Assembly (NCBI GenBank): GCA_937954195.1
Contig: CALFYR010000564.1
Span: 1 to 7,787, forward strand
Origin: an uncultured Dehalococcoidia bacterium
GTDB taxonomy: Bacteria; Chloroflexota; Dehalococcoidia; Tepidiformales; Tepidiformaceae
Direction: 5' to 3'
Length of the DNA stretch: 7,787 nt
Every line of letters begins with the position of its first letter. Positions within the stretch are counted from its first letter, which is position 1. Below are positions 7,040 to 7,787 of this stretch, piece after piece. Made by a program: the position numbers and the translations under genes. The notes below the pieces were generated by a model that was not told where the DNA came from, searched no databases, and saw only the letters and a list, made by a program, of their open reading frames with translations.

Positions 7040-7459
7040 ATGAGACGACAGATCCTTCCCACCCTTACCGCATTGGCGCTGGCAGCCAGTCTGTTCGCGG
7101 GGGCCACGACGGCTTCGGCGCGCGGCGGCAGCGTCCCTATTCCGCCACCACCACCGGTCCAGATCGACCTTGGGCCGTACACTCCCCCGAACTGTGAGTA
7201 CGTCGTCAGCGGCGACGGTATCTTCCAGGCTCATACGCTCGAATGCGACCTTCCCCCGGAGTGCGAGCTTGTCCCGTTCGATAACGGCGGTGGCAACGTT
7301 GGCTTCGAAATCGAATGCGACGTGGACCCGGGGTGCTACCTGGCCACCGGCGACTGGAACGGCATCACCTACTGGTACATCGACTGCTGGGAATCGGAGT
7401 GCATCGGCGGTTGCGACCCGATCCGTCCGCTGGACATCGGGCTGAAGAGCCGCAACTAA
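7040..7459 (+). CDS. Small secreted protein with three cysteine-bounded repeats
   Basis: I recognise no family for this 139-residue protein. It has a clear Sec signal peptide: MRRQ, a hydrophobic core, and a likely cleavage after TTASA at residue 27. A short Pro-run (PIPPPPP) follows. The mature part has eight cysteines at 52, 69, 75, 93, 99, 116, 121 and 125. They fall into three consecutive units of 22-24 residues, each with a Cys, 16-17 residues, a second Cys, and four or five residues before the next Cys. Similar motifs close the units (HTLECDLPPEC, FEIECDVDPGC, WYIDCWESEC). This suggests a disulphide-stabilised extracellular repeat fold. The mature chain is acidic and rich in Asp, Glu, Gly and Trp/Tyr. 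ATG at 7040 has GGAGAG (7026-7031) eight bases upstream. The gene seems to be its own unit, ending at the strong hairpin at 7483-7519. Function is unknown; surface binding or an inhibitor role are possible. Confidence 0.82.
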   Translation: MRRQILPTLTALALAASLFAGATTASARGGSVPIPPPPPVQIDLGPYTPPNCEYVVSGDGIFQAHTLECDLPPECELVPFDNGGGNVGFEIECDVDPGCYLATGDWNGITYWYIDCWESECIGGCDPIRPLDIGLKSRN

Positions 7460-7482
7460 ACCGTCGAACCTGGCAGATGCGA

Positions 7483-7519
7483 AAGAGCCCGCCCCCGGGA
7501 GTGGTGGGGGCGGGCTCTT
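7483..7519. terminator. Strong bidirectional terminator between convergent genes
   Basis: Bases 7483-7496 pair perfectly with 7506-7519: a 14-bp GC-rich stem with a nine-base loop, extended three more pairs (7479-7481 with 7520-7522) past a single bulged A. It lies 23 bases after the stop of the secreted Cys-repeat gene and 35 bases past the stop of the chemoreceptor gene. On the minus strand the stem is followed by TTT, on the plus strand by TT, so it may serve both genes. Confidence 0.85.
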
Positions 7520-7554
7520 CGCGTGGGGGGAACCGCAGGAGTTGCGGGCTCGAT

Positions 7555-7787
7555 CTATGCCACCCGGAATCGGCTGGTGGCGGCGTTCAGCGCGTCCGCG
7601 AGTTCGCGCATTTGGTTGGCGGTAGCTGCGAGCTCCTCGGACTGCGCCGAAAGCTCTTCGGTGGAGGCGGAGACCTGCTCGGCGGACGCGCTCGTCTCTT
7701 CGCTCGTGGCGGATACCTGGACGATAGCGTCGGTCACGCGGCTCGTGCCGTTCGCCATCTCAGCCGCGCCGCTGGCCGATTCGCCCG
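7555..7787 (-). CDS. Methyl-accepting chemotaxis protein, C-terminal fragment (cut by window edge)
   Basis: Only the last 76 residues are in the window; the gene continues past 7787. They match the final arm of the MCP cytoplasmic signalling domain, a long antiparallel coiled coil that relays receptor state to CheA/CheW and carries the methylation sites for CheR and CheB. Heptad-patterned Ala/Ser/Glu text is plain (VSATSEETSASAEQVSASTEELSAQSEELA), with EE/SAE pairs like those of MCP methylation helices. The chain ends in SRFRVA, with no C-terminal NWETF-type CheR/CheB tether. The in-frame ATG at 7758 is internal, because the MCP pattern continues upstream of it to the edge (GESASGAAE). The ligand domain is outside the window. 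The assignment is firm; the sensory specificity cannot be seen. Confidence 0.9.
   Translation of the reverse strand, partial: GESASGAAEMANGTSRVTDAIVQVSATSEETSASAEQVSASTEELSAQSEELAATANQMRELADALNAATSRFRVA

Noticed and set aside
7555..7758. A complete 67-residue small protein starting at ATG 7758.
   Set aside because: The MCP-like sequence continues in frame upstream to the window edge, so this is the end of a longer gene.
1..7787. CRISPR arrays, tRNA or rRNA genes, transposases, phage genes or toxin-antitoxin pairs.
   Set aside because: I looked on both strands and saw no spaced repeat array, cloverleaf, transposase or integrase motif. The only tandem repeats are the short ones listed.

Overview
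The window is a GC-rich bacterial chromosomal segment with tightly packed genes, GTG starts beside ATG, and strong Shine-Dalgarno sites. A very large multi-pass membrane protein of the DUF2157/SCO7613-like kind, a lipoprotein HtrA-type protease, an FmdB-type zinc ribbon protein and a chemotaxis receptor together fit a Chloroflexota-like bacterium, or less likely an actinobacterium. That placement is inference from gene content and base composition, not from a phylogenetic marker. I see no mobile element, CRISPR array, tRNA, rRNA or sign of recent transfer.

Layout. At 21-677 (+) is a NarL/LuxR-type response regulator whose partner kinase is probably just upstream, outside the window. At 831-4709 (+) is a giant membrane protein of about 1292 residues: an N-terminal four-cysteine zinc ribbon, a Pro/Ala-rich linker, then about 35-40 hydrophobic segments containing internal repeats. 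A perfect 10-bp hairpin (4717-4741) separates it from the convergent gene at 4766-5824 (-), a secreted lipoprotein serine protease with a PDZ-like C-terminal part and a good sigma70-type promoter. The next gene on the same strand, 5944-6651 (-), encodes a soluble protein I do not recognise. It diverges from 6714-6971 (+), an 85-residue FmdB-type zinc ribbon protein with a histidine-rich tail, across a short AT-rich region with nested inverted repeats. Then comes 7040-7459 (+), a small secreted protein built of three cysteine-bounded repeats. A 14-bp stem terminator (7483-7519) separates it from the C-terminal end of a methyl-accepting chemotaxis protein on the minus strand (7555 to the window edge).

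How the genes work together. Most look like independent single-gene units: the strand changes repeatedly and the genes are separated by terminators or divergent promoters. A loose common theme is the cell envelope: a membrane giant, an extracytoplasmic protease, a secreted Cys-rich protein and a transmembrane chemoreceptor. Nothing ties them into one pathway. The best candidates for undescribed biology are the repeat-built membrane giant with its zinc ribbon and the secreted three-repeat cysteine protein. I found no convincing multi-gene novel system.
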